DNA of 64,000 bases from Pseudomonas sp. B21-040 (GCF_024748695.1 NZ_CP087176.1:6627501-6691500), one strand, 5' to 3'. Shown: positions 43,147-51,587, numbered from the stretch's first letter. Notes: generated by a model not told the origin, from the letters alone. A program made the numbers and translations.

Positions 43147-43506
43147 ATGATGCGTTTGATGGGATTGTCGTTGCTGCTGGCGCTCAGTTCAGGTGAAGCA
43201 TTGGCTCAAGCCTGCGTAGTACATAGCACAGGTGAGAGACTCGACGTAAAAGTGTGCCAGCAAAACCGCACCATCCCGGAAAAACTCTTCGCTGACGGTT
43301 TCTGCCAGCCCAACCTTCCGGGCCAGAAGGTCGACGTGCAGTACGTAGACCAATGCCCCAGTGGCAGTTTCGGCGTATGCAGCAACGCCCAAGTCGCCAA
43401 TATGCCTTACCGTCAGGATATTCACTATTACGGCGTGGCCACCGATGCGGCGTATCTGAAGCCTTTTTGCGAAACACAGAGCCAGGGAAACTGGCTCAAG
43501 CCGTGA
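43147..43506 (+). CDS. Small secreted cysteine-containing protein
   Basis: 119 residues, ATG-ATG start with GGAGG upstream. Signal peptide MMRLMGLSLLLALSSGEALA, then six cysteines (ACVVHS, VCQQN, FCQPN, QCPSG, VCSNA, FCETQ), an arrangement suited to three disulfides in the periplasm. It lies between two zinc-related GTPase genes. No known domain recognised; a role in periplasmic metal handling is a guess from position alone. Confidence 0.7.
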   Translation: MMRLMGLSLLLALSSGEALAQACVVHSTGERLDVKVCQQNRTIPEKLFADGFCQPNLPGQKVDVQYVDQCPSGSFGVCSNAQVANMPYRQDIHYYGVATDAAYLKPFCETQSQGNWLKP

Positions 43507-43510
43507 GGCA

Positions 43511-44161
43511 TCAGCTCAGCCAGTCAAGGGTCAGGATCAAACGACGCTCGCCCAATGCGGGTTGCGGCGAGCGGTGAATCAGGCCGAAACCTTCGTTGCC
43601 GTGCCACTTCTCGCCCTTAAACAGCGCCACATGCGCGCTGGCGATTTGCTCGATCAGCGAATCCTGTACAGGCTCAGCCTGAGGTTGGCTCAATTGGCGA
43701 CGATCCATAACACCCTCTCGCAGCCACTGACTGCCGATGCCGGAATACGTAGTGATTAACCGCACCGGCACATGATCGACGTGGAAACGCGGGCACATGG
43801 CCTTGTCCAGTGCCCGTAAACGCAGGCCGATGCGCTTGGCGCCCAACAAACAGGCAAACGCGCTGACCAGCCAGGACACGTCGGCGACGAACGCTCCATA
43901 CCCTTCCAGATCGCTGAAGCCCGAAGCTAATCCTCGCAGATCGGGTTCAGTCTCATCGTCGAGTAATTCCAGAACCCGTGATTCGGCCAGCGGCTGATTC
44001 TGCGACAGCAGCAAGTGGCCGAAATCGGCGATATGTACCGGTAATTGACGCTGCCAAGTGGCTAGATTGACCCCGTCATCAAGAATTCGGGTTAGCGTTT
44101 TCGGCGTTTCACCCTGGACTTGTTGAACGACAGAACGCCGCTTCAGAGTCGGCGCCAGCAT
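43511..44161 (-). CDS. DUF1826 protein
   Basis: 216 residues. Its ATG shares one base with the stop of zigA (TGATG overlap), so it is translated with zigA. DUF1826 genes are regularly found beside zinc-linked COG0523 GTPases. The sequence has a C-terminal block HVALFKGEKWHGNEGFGLIHRSP with several histidines, after VPVRLITTYSGIGSQWL. It is possibly a client or partner of ZigA. Biochemical function unknown. Confidence 0.85.
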   Translation of the reverse strand: MLAPTLKRRSVVQQVQGETPKTLTRILDDGVNLATWQRQLPVHIADFGHLLLSQNQPLAESRVLELLDDETEPDLRGLASGFSDLEGYGAFVADVSWLVSAFACLLGAKRIGLRLRALDKAMCPRFHVDHVPVRLITTYSGIGSQWLREGVMDRRQLSQPQAEPVQDSLIEQIASAHVALFKGEKWHGNEGFGLIHRSPQPALGERRLILTLDWLS

Positions 44162-45369
44162 CAGGCAGCCGCCTCGTCATGCCATGGACCAAACGGATCG
44201 TGCAGCGCTCGCCAACCCTCGGCTCCCAAAGCCATCTCCGCGTCGGTCAGCAGGCAATCGTCTAGTTCAGCGGTGAGTTGTGCGAAGTCGATGTTTTGGC
44301 CGATGAACACCAGTTCCTGGCGGCAATCGCCGGTGGCGGCGCTCCAGTTTTCCATGATTCCAGCGGTGCTTTCTTCATCTTGCGGCCACTGGGTTTTCGG
44401 CACAAACCGCCACCAGCGCCCGGCGAAACCGTGACGCATCAAGCCGCCGGCCTGAGACCAACTGCCGGCGTCCAAAGGTTTGCTGGCCAGCCAGAAAAAA
44501 CCCTTGGAGCGCAGCAGCTTTCCATTCGTCCATGGACGGTCGATGAAGCTGAAAAAACGCTGCGGGTGAAAGGGGCGGCGGGCTCGATAAGCGGTCGAAG
44601 CGATCCCGTATTCCTCGGTTTCCGGCACGTGCTCGCCACGTAGCTCCTGCAACCAGCCTGGCGCCTGAGCCGCTTTTTCGAAATCGAAGCGACCGGTGTT
44701 GAGGATGCTCTGCAGTGGAACTTCACCCATGACCATCGGGATGATCTGCGCCTGTGCATTGAGGCGCTGAAGAATCTCGATCAGCTCCTGGCGCTCACGA
44801 CTGCTGATCAAATCGATTTTGCTGATCAGGATGACGTCAGCGAACTCGACCTGCTCGATCAACAGGTCGGTGATCGAGCGCTCGTCCTCCTCACCCAGGG
44901 TTTCTCCACGGGTGGCGAGGCTTTCGGCGGCTTGATAGTCGAGCAAGAAATTCATGCCATCGACCACGGTGACCATGGTGTCGAGCCGCGCGATGTCGGC
45001 CAGGCTTTGCCCTTGTTCATCACGAAAGGTGAACGTTTCGGCCACGGGCAGCGGTTCGGAAATGCCGGTGGATTCGATCAGCAGATAGTCAAATCGCCCG
45101 TCCTTGGCGAGCTTGCTGACCTCTTCGAGCAAGTCTTCGCGCAAGGTGCAGCAAATGCAGCCGTTGCTCATTTCAATGAGCTTCTCTTGCGCACGATTCA
45201 GGCTGACATCACGCTGGACTTCGCTGCCATCGATATTGATTTCACTCATATCGTTGACGATGACGGCGACTCGCAGGTTGTCGCGATTACGCAGCACGTA
45301 GTTGAGCAGCGTACTTTTTCCGGCACCGAGAAAGCCCGACAGGACGGTCACGGGAAGTCGATTGGGCAT
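44161..45369 (-). CDS. zigA: Zinc metallochaperone GTPase ZigA
   Basis: 402 residues. GTPase motifs [17 protein letters not shown] and LISKIDLIS, and the metal site [19 protein letters not shown]. The C-terminal CobW_C domain includes [10 protein letters not shown] and [15 protein letters not shown]. ZigA binds zinc and supports zinc-dependent enzymes during starvation, as shown in Acinetobacter. A Zur-like palindrome lies 50 bp upstream of its start, shared with a divergent secreted-protein gene. First gene of the zigA-DUF1826 pair. Confidence 0.92.
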   Translation of the reverse strand: MPNRLPVTVLSGFLGAGKSTLLNYVLRNRDNLRVAVIVNDMSEINIDGSEVQRDVSLNRAQEKLIEMSNGCICCTLREDLLEEVSKLAKDGRFDYLLIESTGISEPLPVAETFTFRDEQGQSLADIARLDTMVTVVDGMNFLLDYQAAESLATRGETLGEEDERSITDLLIEQVEFADVILISKIDLISSRERQELIEILQRLNAQAQIIPMVMGEVPLQSILNTGRFDFEKAAQAPGWLQELRGEHVPETEEYGIASTAYRARRPFHPQRFFSFIDRPWTNGKLLRSKGFFWLASKPLDAGSWSQAGGLMRHGFAGRWWRFVPKTQWPQDEESTAGIMENWSAATGDCRQELVFIGQNIDFAQLTAELDDCLLTDAEMALGAEGWRALHDPFGPWHDEAAA

Positions 45370-45418
45370 CAGGGTTTCCTCACAGGGATGCCCGGTCGCA
45401 GTGTCGGGCTTAATTTAA

Positions 45419-45433
45419 TGTTATAGTATAACA
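45419..45433. promoter_or_regulatory. Zur box
   Basis: TGTTATA-G-TATAACA, a perfect 15-bp palindrome matching the gammaproteobacterial Zur consensus (GTTATA-N-TATAAC). It lies between the divergent zigA and the secreted-protein gene at 45513 and can repress both while zinc is plentiful. Confidence 0.85.
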
Positions 45434-45512
45434 ATGCAATCAAGCCACCCTCCTATTGCTCGTGACGACAAAGCGTCCGAAGCTGAACCCCATTCAATCC
45501 CCGAGAAATCCT

Positions 45513-45890
45513 ATGCGTATCGCCCTGAGATTGGCGCTGATGTGCGCTTCGCTGATGGCTGCTACACAAGTCCTGGCGCAGATTCCGAGCCTGGCTAAAT
45601 GCACACGCAGCGCCAATCTGCTCGCCTGCGTGGATGCCGATGGCAATGCGTACAGCGTCAACACCGTCGGTAGCACGATCTATCTGCGCGGCTTCGAAAT
45701 GGCGGGCAACCGCTACTGGGCGCAGACCAACAGTCGCTATGGGCAGCTGACGTTCTTCACCGGTATCGCTTCCGACGGCGAAGCCTGGGTTGGCTACAAC
45801 CGTCGGGTTGGCTGGACAACGATCAACCGCTTTTCCAGTTCTGGAGGCAGTAGCGCCACATTCACCTGTAGCAGGATGACCGGTTGCTAG
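45513..45890 (+). CDS. Small secreted protein of unknown function, likely Zur-controlled
   Basis: 125 residues from ATG 45513; the open frame further upstream would precede the signal peptide. Signal peptide MRIALRLALMCASLMAATQV ends near LAQ. The mature part has four cysteines (KCTRS, ACVDA, TCSRM, GC-stop) and many aromatic and glycine residues (YLRGFEMAGNRYWAQTN, WVGYNRRVGWTTINRF), suggesting a beta-rich periplasmic domain. No known family. It sits about 80 bp from the Zur box, divergent from zigA, so induction under zinc limitation is likely. Confidence 0.7.
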   Translation: MRIALRLALMCASLMAATQVLAQIPSLAKCTRSANLLACVDADGNAYSVNTVGSTIYLRGFEMAGNRYWAQTNSRYGQLTFFTGIASDGEAWVGYNRRVGWTTINRFSSSGGSSATFTCSRMTGC

Positions 45891-45934
45891 GCCTGAAGTG
45901 ACCAAGCGTCGTGAAAAAGGCGTAGTCGAATTTT

Positions 45935-45951
45935 ATGTAATAACATAACAT
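45935..45951. promoter_or_regulatory. Probable second Zur box
   Basis: ATGTAATA-A-CATAACAT: arms agree in six of eight positions and share the ATGT..AT pattern of Zur sites. It is 32 bp upstream of the folE2 start codon. Confidence 0.65.
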
Positions 45952-45982
45952 ATAAAATCGATTCCCCTCGACGGACCTGCTC

Positions 45983-46879
45983 ATGAATGCGCTGACCTTG
46001 CCCGATATCGCCGCGCAAGCTTCTCGCCAAGCCCTGCCACTCGACTGGGTAGGCATGTGCGGCATTGCTCTTCCTGTTGTATTCGATGGCCAACGCATAA
46101 GCGCGAAAGTGGACGCGGGCGTGAGCCTCGATGATGGCGCAGCTCGCGGGATTCATATGTCGCGGTTGTATCTGGCACTGGAGATGCTCGAGCAGCAAGA
46201 CCTGAGCCCCGCACTGTTGCGACGAGTCTTGCAGTGCTTTCTCGACACTCACCAAGGACTGTCTACTTGCGCGTACTTAAGAATTCATGGCGATCTACTG
46301 CTAAAAAGGCCGGCGTTGATCAGCCCATTGGCCGGCTGGAAAACGTATCCAGTGAGCATCGAAGCGCGGCTGAAAAACGCGATGTTCCACGTGGAACTAA
46401 AAATCGACGTTGCTTATTCCTCCACCTGCCCCTGTTCAGCCGCACTTTCCCGGCAGTTGATTCAGCAACAATTCGTCGATGATTTCGCCAACAAGTCGCT
46501 GCAACACGCCGAAGTATTGGCATGGCTCGGTTCCACAAAAGGCATCGTTGCGACGCCCCATAGCCAACGCAGCAACGCGGAGTTACGCCTGCGTCTCGAC
46601 GATTATCTGGATGACCTGCCGCTGATCGCTCTCATCAATGACGCCGAAGCAGCCCTCGGCACTGCCGTACAAACCGCGGTAAAGCGCGCCGATGAACAAG
46701 CCTTCGCCTTGGCCAATGGTCAGAACCTGATGTTCTGTGAGGACGCTGCACGACGTTTGAACCTTGCCCTGAAACGCTCCCCGGGCATTCACGCATTTCA
46801 CATTCGCGTGGTCCATGCCGAAAGCCTTCATGCCCACGATGCCGTCGCTGAAAGCCGATGGAACTGGGAGGCGGCATGA
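45983..46879 (+). CDS. folE2: GTP cyclohydrolase FolE2 (type IB)
   Basis: 298 residues. FolE2 signature DVAYSSTCPCSAALSRQLIQQQF with the metal-ligand cysteine, and the start LPDIAAQASRQALPLDWVG. It makes dihydroneopterin triphosphate for folate synthesis, replacing the zinc-dependent FolE when zinc is short, because it can use Mn or other metals. It heads an operon with a zinc ABC transporter (its stop overlaps the ATPase start, ATGA) and is preceded by a Zur-box-like palindrome. Confidence 0.93.
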   Translation: MNALTLPDIAAQASRQALPLDWVGMCGIALPVVFDGQRISAKVDAGVSLDDGAARGIHMSRLYLALEMLEQQDLSPALLRRVLQCFLDTHQGLSTCAYLRIHGDLLLKRPALISPLAGWKTYPVSIEARLKNAMFHVELKIDVAYSSTCPCSAALSRQLIQQQFVDDFANKSLQHAEVLAWLGSTKGIVATPHSQRSNAELRLRLDDYLDDLPLIALINDAEAALGTAVQTAVKRADEQAFALANGQNLMFCEDAARRLNLALKRSPGIHAFHIRVVHAESLHAHDAVAESRWNWEAA

Positions 46880-47544
46880 TTCGCTGTCAGGCATTGCGTT
46901 GGGGCGCACCCGGACAACCGCTCACACCTGCGCTGGATGTCTATTTGCCGAAGGGAAGCCTGACCGCCGTCATCGGCGCCAACGGCTCGGGTAAAAGCAG
47001 CCTGCTGAAAGTCATCGCCGGACTGCAAAGACCTCTGGCAGGCAACGTCATCCTCAATGTTCCACGTAAGGGCGCCCTCTCCTTCCTCCCCCAGCAACAA
47101 CACTTAGACCGGCAATTTCCCATCAGCCTCCAGGAGTTGGTGGCTGCCGGTTTTTGGGGCATCAAGCTATCGCCTGAATTACGCCGCCAACGCCTCAATA
47201 CCGTGCTGGAGAATTGGTGCCTGAGCGGTCTGGAACAACGCCCGTTAATGGCATTGTCGGGCGGGGAACTGCAACGTGCCCTGCTCGCCCGACTAAGCCT
47301 TGCACAAACGCCACTGGTGTTGCTGGATGAGCCGCACGCAGCACTCGATGAACTCGGTCAGTCGCTGCTCTGGAAACACATCCACGAATGGCACGCCCAA
47401 GGTCGAACCCTGGTTGTGGTGTGCCATGACCTGGCCGCCGTTCGCCAACACATTCCACAGACACTGCTGATCAAAAACACTGGCTGCGTGCTTGGATCGA
47501 GCACCGAGTTGATCCGCCAACAACCTCAAACGCAGGTGGCCTGA
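46876..47544 (+). CDS. Zinc/manganese ABC transporter ATPase (ZnuC-like)
   Basis: 222 residues from ATG 46876 (ATGA overlap with folE2). Walker A GANGSGKSSLLK, Q-loop FLPQQQHLDRQFPISL, signature LSGGELQRALLARL, Walker B LVLLDEPHAALD, H-loop CHDLAAV. It powers the permease that follows, sharing one base (TGATG). It lacks the C-terminal histidine tail of many ZnuC proteins. Likely a second, starvation-induced zinc importer distinct from the main znuABC. Confidence 0.92.
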   Translation: MIRCQALRWGAPGQPLTPALDVYLPKGSLTAVIGANGSGKSSLLKVIAGLQRPLAGNVILNVPRKGALSFLPQQQHLDRQFPISLQELVAAGFWGIKLSPELRRQRLNTVLENWCLSGLEQRPLMALSGGELQRALLARLSLAQTPLVLLDEPHAALDELGQSLLWKHIHEWHAQGRTLVVVCHDLAAVRQHIPQTLLIKNTGCVLGSSTELIRQQPQTQVA

Positions 47545-48410
47545 TGCTCGCCACCGCTCAACTTTGGCAACCGTTCCACGAGTTTGTGTTCATGCGCCGG
47601 GCCCTGCTCGGCGGGCTCTTGCTGGCGGGCAGCACGGCACCGCTGGGGGTGTTTCTGATCTTGCGACGCATGAGCCTGATCGGCGATGCAGTCGCCCACG
47701 GCATCTTGCCCGGTGCCGCACTCGGCTTCTGGTTCGCCGGGTTGAGCCTGCCGGCACTGACTATCGGCGGGTTAGGCGCAGGGTTGTCCATGGCCGGGCT
47801 GGCAGCATGGATCACCCGTCGCACCGGCCTGCGAGAAGACGCCAGCCTTGCCGCGATCTATCCGATCTCGTTGGCCAGTGGTGTGTTGATTCTTGGCATC
47901 GCCGGAAAACGCCTGGACCTGTTGCACCTGCTATTTGGCTCCGCGCTAGCCGTCGATGGTCCGACGCTGACCGGCATGTTGTGGGTCTCGGGCTTCAGCC
48001 TGTTCGCCATGGCCCTCATCTACAAACCACTGTTGCTGGACACCCTCGATCCGCTCTTTCTGCAAACCGTCAGCCGACTCGGACCGCTGGCCCATGGCGT
48101 GTTCCTGATGCTCGTGGTGTTGAATCTGGTGATCGGTTTCCAGGCCATCGGCGCGCTGATGGTGGTCGGTTTGATGATGTTGCCTGCCGCCGCGTCGCGC
48201 TTCTGGAGCCGTCGCTTGCCGGTCTTGATGGGTATCGCCGCGTTGCTGGGTTGTCTCTCGGTATGGCTTGGATTGCTGCTGTCGTTCTACTACTCGCTAC
48301 CCAGCGGCCCGGCCATCGTATTGGTCGCGGGTGGTCTGTATCTGCTGTCCGTGGTGTTCGGACCGGTGCATGGCCTGCTGCGCCGCCCTCCTTTACTCAC
48401 ATCCCAATGA
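47544..48410 (+). CDS. Zinc/manganese ABC transporter permease (ZnuB-like)
   Basis: 288 residues, about eight hydrophobic helices. ABC-3 family marks: FMRRALLGGLLLAGSTAPLGVFLILRRMSLIGDAVAHGILPG at the start, and VIGFQAIGALMVVGLMMLPAAASRFW in the second half. Inner-membrane channel of the importer; it overlaps the ATPase stop by one base and lies 11 bp before the binding protein gene. Confidence 0.93.
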   Translation: MLATAQLWQPFHEFVFMRRALLGGLLLAGSTAPLGVFLILRRMSLIGDAVAHGILPGAALGFWFAGLSLPALTIGGLGAGLSMAGLAAWITRRTGLREDASLAAIYPISLASGVLILGIAGKRLDLLHLLFGSALAVDGPTLTGMLWVSGFSLFAMALIYKPLLLDTLDPLFLQTVSRLGPLAHGVFLMLVVLNLVIGFQAIGALMVVGLMMLPAAASRFWSRRLPVLMGIAALLGCLSVWLGLLLSFYYSLPSGPAIVLVAGGLYLLSVVFGPVHGLLRRPPLLTSQ

Positions 48411-48421
48411 GGTGTTTTCCG

Positions 48422-49297
48422 ATGCGCGCTCTACTCGTGCTGTTCAGTTTGATGCTATCGATGTCACTGTCTGCTGCGGAAAAACTTCAGGTAGTCACCA
48501 GCTTCAGCATCCTCGCCGACATGACCCATCAGGTCGGCGGCGACCATATCCAGATCACCAACATGGTCGGCCCCGACGCCGATGCCCACACTTACGAGCC
48601 GACGCCGGACGATGCCAAAGCGTTGCTCCGTGCCCAGTTGATCATCAAAAACGGGCTGGGTTTCGAACCTTGGCTGGACCGCCTGGTGACCAGCACCGAG
48701 ACCAAGGCGCCGATCATTAGCGCAAGTCACGGCGTCATCCCGCGCTCCCTGGATGAAGACGGCGAAACCGTTCCCGACCCTCACGCTTGGCACAACCTGG
48801 CGAACACCGAACTGTACATCGCCAACATCACCAAAGCGCTGATCGCTGCGGACCCGGTGAACAAGGCTGACTACCAACGTAACAGCCAGGCGTACCTGAA
48901 ACAGATCTACGCGCTGCTTGCCGAAGCCAAGGCCAAGCTCGGTTCACTACCGCCAGGCAATCGCAAAATCGTGACCTCCCATGACGCCTTCGGGTATCTC
49001 GGTCAGGCCTACGGAATCGACTTCATGGCACCTCAGGGCCTGTCCACCGAACGCGAACCTTCGGCTGCCGAAGTGGCTGCACTGATCACTCAGATTCGTC
49101 AGGCCAAGGTCAAAGCGGTGTTCATGGAAAACATTAAGGACGCCCGCCTGCTGAAGCAGATTGCCGATGAAAGCGGCGCGCACATCGGCGGCACGTTGTA
49201 CTCCGATGCCCTCGCCGCCACCGGGCCGGCCAGCACCTTTGCCGGGCTGTTCGAGTACAACCTCAATACTCTGTACGAGACGTTGAGCAAGCCATGA
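48422..49297 (+). CDS. Zinc/manganese periplasmic binding protein (ZnuA-like)
   Basis: 291 residues from ATG 48422; the long frame that begins at 47564 is a shadow of the permease. Signal peptide MRALLVLFSLMLSMSLSAAE. Cluster A-I metal ligands: DAHTYEPTPDD, DPHAWHNL, TSHDAFGYL and YSDAL. The histidine-rich loop of true ZnuA is missing, so zinc affinity might differ; manganese cannot be excluded, though the Zur context favours zinc. Its stop overlaps the next gene (ATGA). Confidence 0.92.
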   Translation: MRALLVLFSLMLSMSLSAAEKLQVVTSFSILADMTHQVGGDHIQITNMVGPDADAHTYEPTPDDAKALLRAQLIIKNGLGFEPWLDRLVTSTETKAPIISASHGVIPRSLDEDGETVPDPHAWHNLANTELYIANITKALIAADPVNKADYQRNSQAYLKQIYALLAEAKAKLGSLPPGNRKIVTSHDAFGYLGQAYGIDFMAPQGLSTEREPSAAEVAALITQIRQAKVKAVFMENIKDARLLKQIADESGAHIGGTLYSDALAATGPASTFAGLFEYNLNTLYETLSKP

Positions 49298-49854
49298 TCC
49301 GCAAGAACCCTTCAGGTGATTTACCGCTGATTGCGCAGTCCGCCTATGTGGACAAGACCGCAATCATCTGCGGCAAAGTGGTGATCGGCGAGAACGTTTT
49401 CGTCGGCCCTTACGCGGTGATTCGCGCCGACGAAGTAGACGCCGACGGCGAAATGGAACCGATCACCATCGGCGCCAACTCGAACATTCAGGACGGCGTG
49501 GTGATTCACTCCAAGTCCGGCGCGGCAGTCACTATCGGCGAGTTCAGTTCGATCGCCCACCGCTCCATTGTCCACGGCCCCTGCACGGTCGGTGATCGAG
49601 TGTTCGTCGGTTTCAACAGTGTGCTGTTCAACTGCGTGGTCGGCGATGGCTGCGTGGTGCGGCATAACTCGGTGGTCGACGGACGCGATTTGCCCGAAGG
49701 GTTCTACGTGCCCTCCACTACCCGTATCGGACCGAACACGGACCTGTCGCAATTCCCGCCGGTCAGCGTCAGTGCCTCGGAGTTTTCCGAGGACGTGGCC
49801 CGGACCAATGTCGATCTGGTGCGCGGTTACAAAGCGCTGCAAAACGAGTTCTGA
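49294..49854 (+). CDS. Gamma-class carbonic anhydrase-like hexapeptide protein
   Basis: 186 residues of left-handed beta-helix repeats (KVVIGENVFVGPYAVIRADE, CTVGDRVFVGFNSVLFNCVVG). Histidine ligands are placed as in gamma carbonic anhydrases: GVVIHSKSG and SIAHRSIVHG. Such enzymes can work with iron or cobalt, so one encoded in a Zur operon could stand in for zinc beta-type enzymes. Start overlaps the binding-protein stop (ATGA), so it is co-translated. Activity is inferred from family only. Confidence 0.88.
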   Translation: MIRKNPSGDLPLIAQSAYVDKTAIICGKVVIGENVFVGPYAVIRADEVDADGEMEPITIGANSNIQDGVVIHSKSGAAVTIGEFSSIAHRSIVHGPCTVGDRVFVGFNSVLFNCVVGDGCVVRHNSVVDGRDLPEGFYVPSTTRIGPNTDLSQFPPVSVSASEFSEDVARTNVDLVRGYKALQNEF

Positions 49855-49856
49855 CG

Positions 49857-49937
49857 ATGAGCAGCGTGCTGATTCGCACTATCCACCTTGTTGGAATTAA
49901 TGGCAGACGAAGTCCTGCCGATAACCACCCCTCATAG
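49857..49937 (+). pseudogene. Remnant 5' end of a dihydroorotase gene
   Basis: Two bp after the carbonic anhydrase stop a frame reads MSSVLIRTIHLVG and then turns to unrelated sequence, with a stop after 26 codons. MSS(V/L)LIR-x-x-x-LV is how the pyrC2/pyrQ-type dihydroorotase begins, and that gene follows the gamma carbonic anhydrase in the equivalent Zur cluster of other pseudomonads. The rest of the gene is missing up to the thrS-like gene at 50012, so a deletion is likely. Confidence 0.5.
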
Positions 49938-50011
49938 CGAAGACCCGTCAGCGCAGTTCTCTACGGTTAATGCGCTAGCGCGAATAATAGAAGCACTCGA
50001 GAGCATCACCC

Positions 50012-50908
50012 ATGATTCAAATCCGCCTGCCTGATGGTTCACTGCGTGAATACAACCAACCGCTGTCCGTGTCCGAACTCGCTGCCAGTATCAGCCCCGG
50101 GTTGGCGAAAGCGGCGGTGGCCGGTCGGGTGGAGGGTGTGTTGGTGGATTGTGAATACATGATCAGGAGCGATGCGCGGGTCAGCATCGTCACACCTCAG
50201 GAACCCGATGGCCTGGAAATCCTTCGGCGGTCCTGCGCGTTGATCCTGGCAATGGCGGTCAAGCAGCTTCATCCCAATGTGCAGTTGCAGTCTGGATCGG
50301 CGTTGGGTGACGGATTCTTTTACGGTTTTACCCTCGAGCAATCGTTAACCCGCGACGACCTGCCACTGATCGAAGCTCGCATGCAGATACTCGCGGCGAC
50401 CAACCACTCGATCCGTCGACGAACAATGAAGTCGACAGAGCAACTGTCGTTATACCGCCTGGGGGACTTCGAACAGTTGACGACTGGCCCGCACGTTCCG
50501 GCCACGAAGGTGTTGCAGGCTTTCTCCCTCGACTCCATTAGCGGAACGTCTGAGCAACGAATCTACGGCACGTGTTGGTCTTGCCAACAGGAACTGGACA
50601 ACTGGCGAGCCCCTCCGCTTGTCATCATTGTCAGCATGGCTGAACGCCAAGCGAGTTATGCCCAGTCGGTGACCGAGACATTGCGTCGTAGCGGTGTGCA
50701 TGCTCATGCGGATCTGCGGCATGAAAAGGTCCGCCACAAGATTCGCGAACACAGTCAAAGAGTGCCGTACCTGATGGTCGTGGGCGAGAAAGAACAGGAA
50801 GGGGAATTCGTCAGTGTGCGCAGCGGTGCCGGTGAGGACCTGGGCAGGATGGATGTTGAGGCTGCGTGTCAGTGGCTGAATCGGGTCCGCCCCCACACGA
50901 TCATGTAG
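50012..50908 (+). CDS. Threonyl-tRNA synthetase-like protein lacking the catalytic core
   Basis: 298 residues, ATG 50012 with GAGAG upstream. Residues 1-62 are a TGS domain (MIQIRLPDGSLREYNQPLSV). Residues 66-198 match the ThrRS editing domain: EILRRSCALILAMAVKQLHP, ALGDGFFYGFTLEQSLT, GPHVP, QRIYGTCW. Residues 200-298 match the anticodon-binding domain (ADLRHEKVRHKIREH, RVPYLMVVGEKE). The roughly 300-residue class II core with its zinc site is absent, with a clean in-frame junction near residue 199. The editing HxxxH is changed to L77/M81 and the editing Cys to Thr. It cannot aminoacylate. Intact thrS paralogues occur in Zur regulons; this could be a decayed copy or a tRNA-binding protein with a new role. 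Confidence 0.85.
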   Translation: MIQIRLPDGSLREYNQPLSVSELAASISPGLAKAAVAGRVEGVLVDCEYMIRSDARVSIVTPQEPDGLEILRRSCALILAMAVKQLHPNVQLQSGSALGDGFFYGFTLEQSLTRDDLPLIEARMQILAATNHSIRRRTMKSTEQLSLYRLGDFEQLTTGPHVPATKVLQAFSLDSISGTSEQRIYGTCWSCQQELDNWRAPPLVIIVSMAERQASYAQSVTETLRRSGVHAHADLRHEKVRHKIREHSQRVPYLMVVGEKEQEGEFVSVRSGAGEDLGRMDVEAACQWLNRVRPHTIM

Positions 50909-50932
50909 GGAGCGGCTGTACTGGCAAAGGTT

Positions 50933-51454
50933 TCAGGCTCGAGGCTTGACCGTTCCGCAGTCCTGCCCCAGCCACACGGCGCGACTTTCGAGACTGCCCT
51001 TTTGCTGGATACCGGTGGCATTGAAGGTACCGTTGACCTTGGTCGTGAACTCACGGTCGCTGAGGAACGTGGCAACACCGGCACCTTGCGCTTTGGGGCA
51101 GCTGAAACGGAATTTCCACTGGTTACCGCTGCGGTCGGTGATTTCCTGCTTGCAGCCCGATTGCGGGTCGGTCAGTGGAATGTTGTCGGTCTTCACTTGC
51201 TCCGGGGTCAGGCAAGCCCGAATCCCTTTGCCGCCCATGGTGATGCCCTGCTTCTCCAGTTGAGCACGTTGCTCCGGCGTCATCTGGCTCTGCAACTGAC
51301 CGAGGATCAGCTGCAAGTCCGGCAGGTTCTGGTCATCGACCTTCATGTTGCTTGTGGTCATTTCCCACAACCCGGGTTGCAGCATCTGCGCCTGAGCAAC
51401 CACAGGAAGTGACACACCAATGGCCATGGCCAAACCCAGCAGACGAACGTTCAT
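50933..51454 (-). CDS. DUF3617 periplasmic protein
   Basis: 173 residues from ATG 51454 with AGGAGT upstream. Signal peptide MNVRLLGLAMAIGVSLPVVAQA. DUF3617 core: MLQPGLWEMTTSNMKV, CLTPEQVKTDNIP, GCKQEITDRSGNQWKFRFSCPKAQG. Four cysteines probably form disulfides. Function unknown. Convergent with the thrS-like gene, 24 bp between stops. Confidence 0.88.
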   Translation of the reverse strand: MNVRLLGLAMAIGVSLPVVAQAQMLQPGLWEMTTSNMKVDDQNLPDLQLILGQLQSQMTPEQRAQLEKQGITMGGKGIRACLTPEQVKTDNIPLTDPQSGCKQEITDRSGNQWKFRFSCPKAQGAGVATFLSDREFTTKVNGTFNATGIQQKGSLESRAVWLGQDCGTVKPRA

Positions 51455-51587
51455 CGACAAACTCCTGATCAGTAGTGGCCGTTAGACGCCAGCCTTCGGC
51501 TTCGGTTCATGGGCCAATTAAATAGCGACATTCTGCACGGAACATGGTCTGTTAAGCACTGTATCTTCAGGAGCAGGGCTGCCCCCC

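Noticed and set aside
47564..48421. Upstream extension of the ZnuA-like frame (286 codons)
   Set aside because: It is the out-of-frame shadow of the permease gene; a signal peptide starts exactly at ATG 48422.
49975..49995. GCGCTAGCGCG palindrome before the thrS-like gene as a Zur box
   Set aside because: It is GC-rich and does not resemble the GTTATA-N-TATAAC pattern of the other candidate sites.
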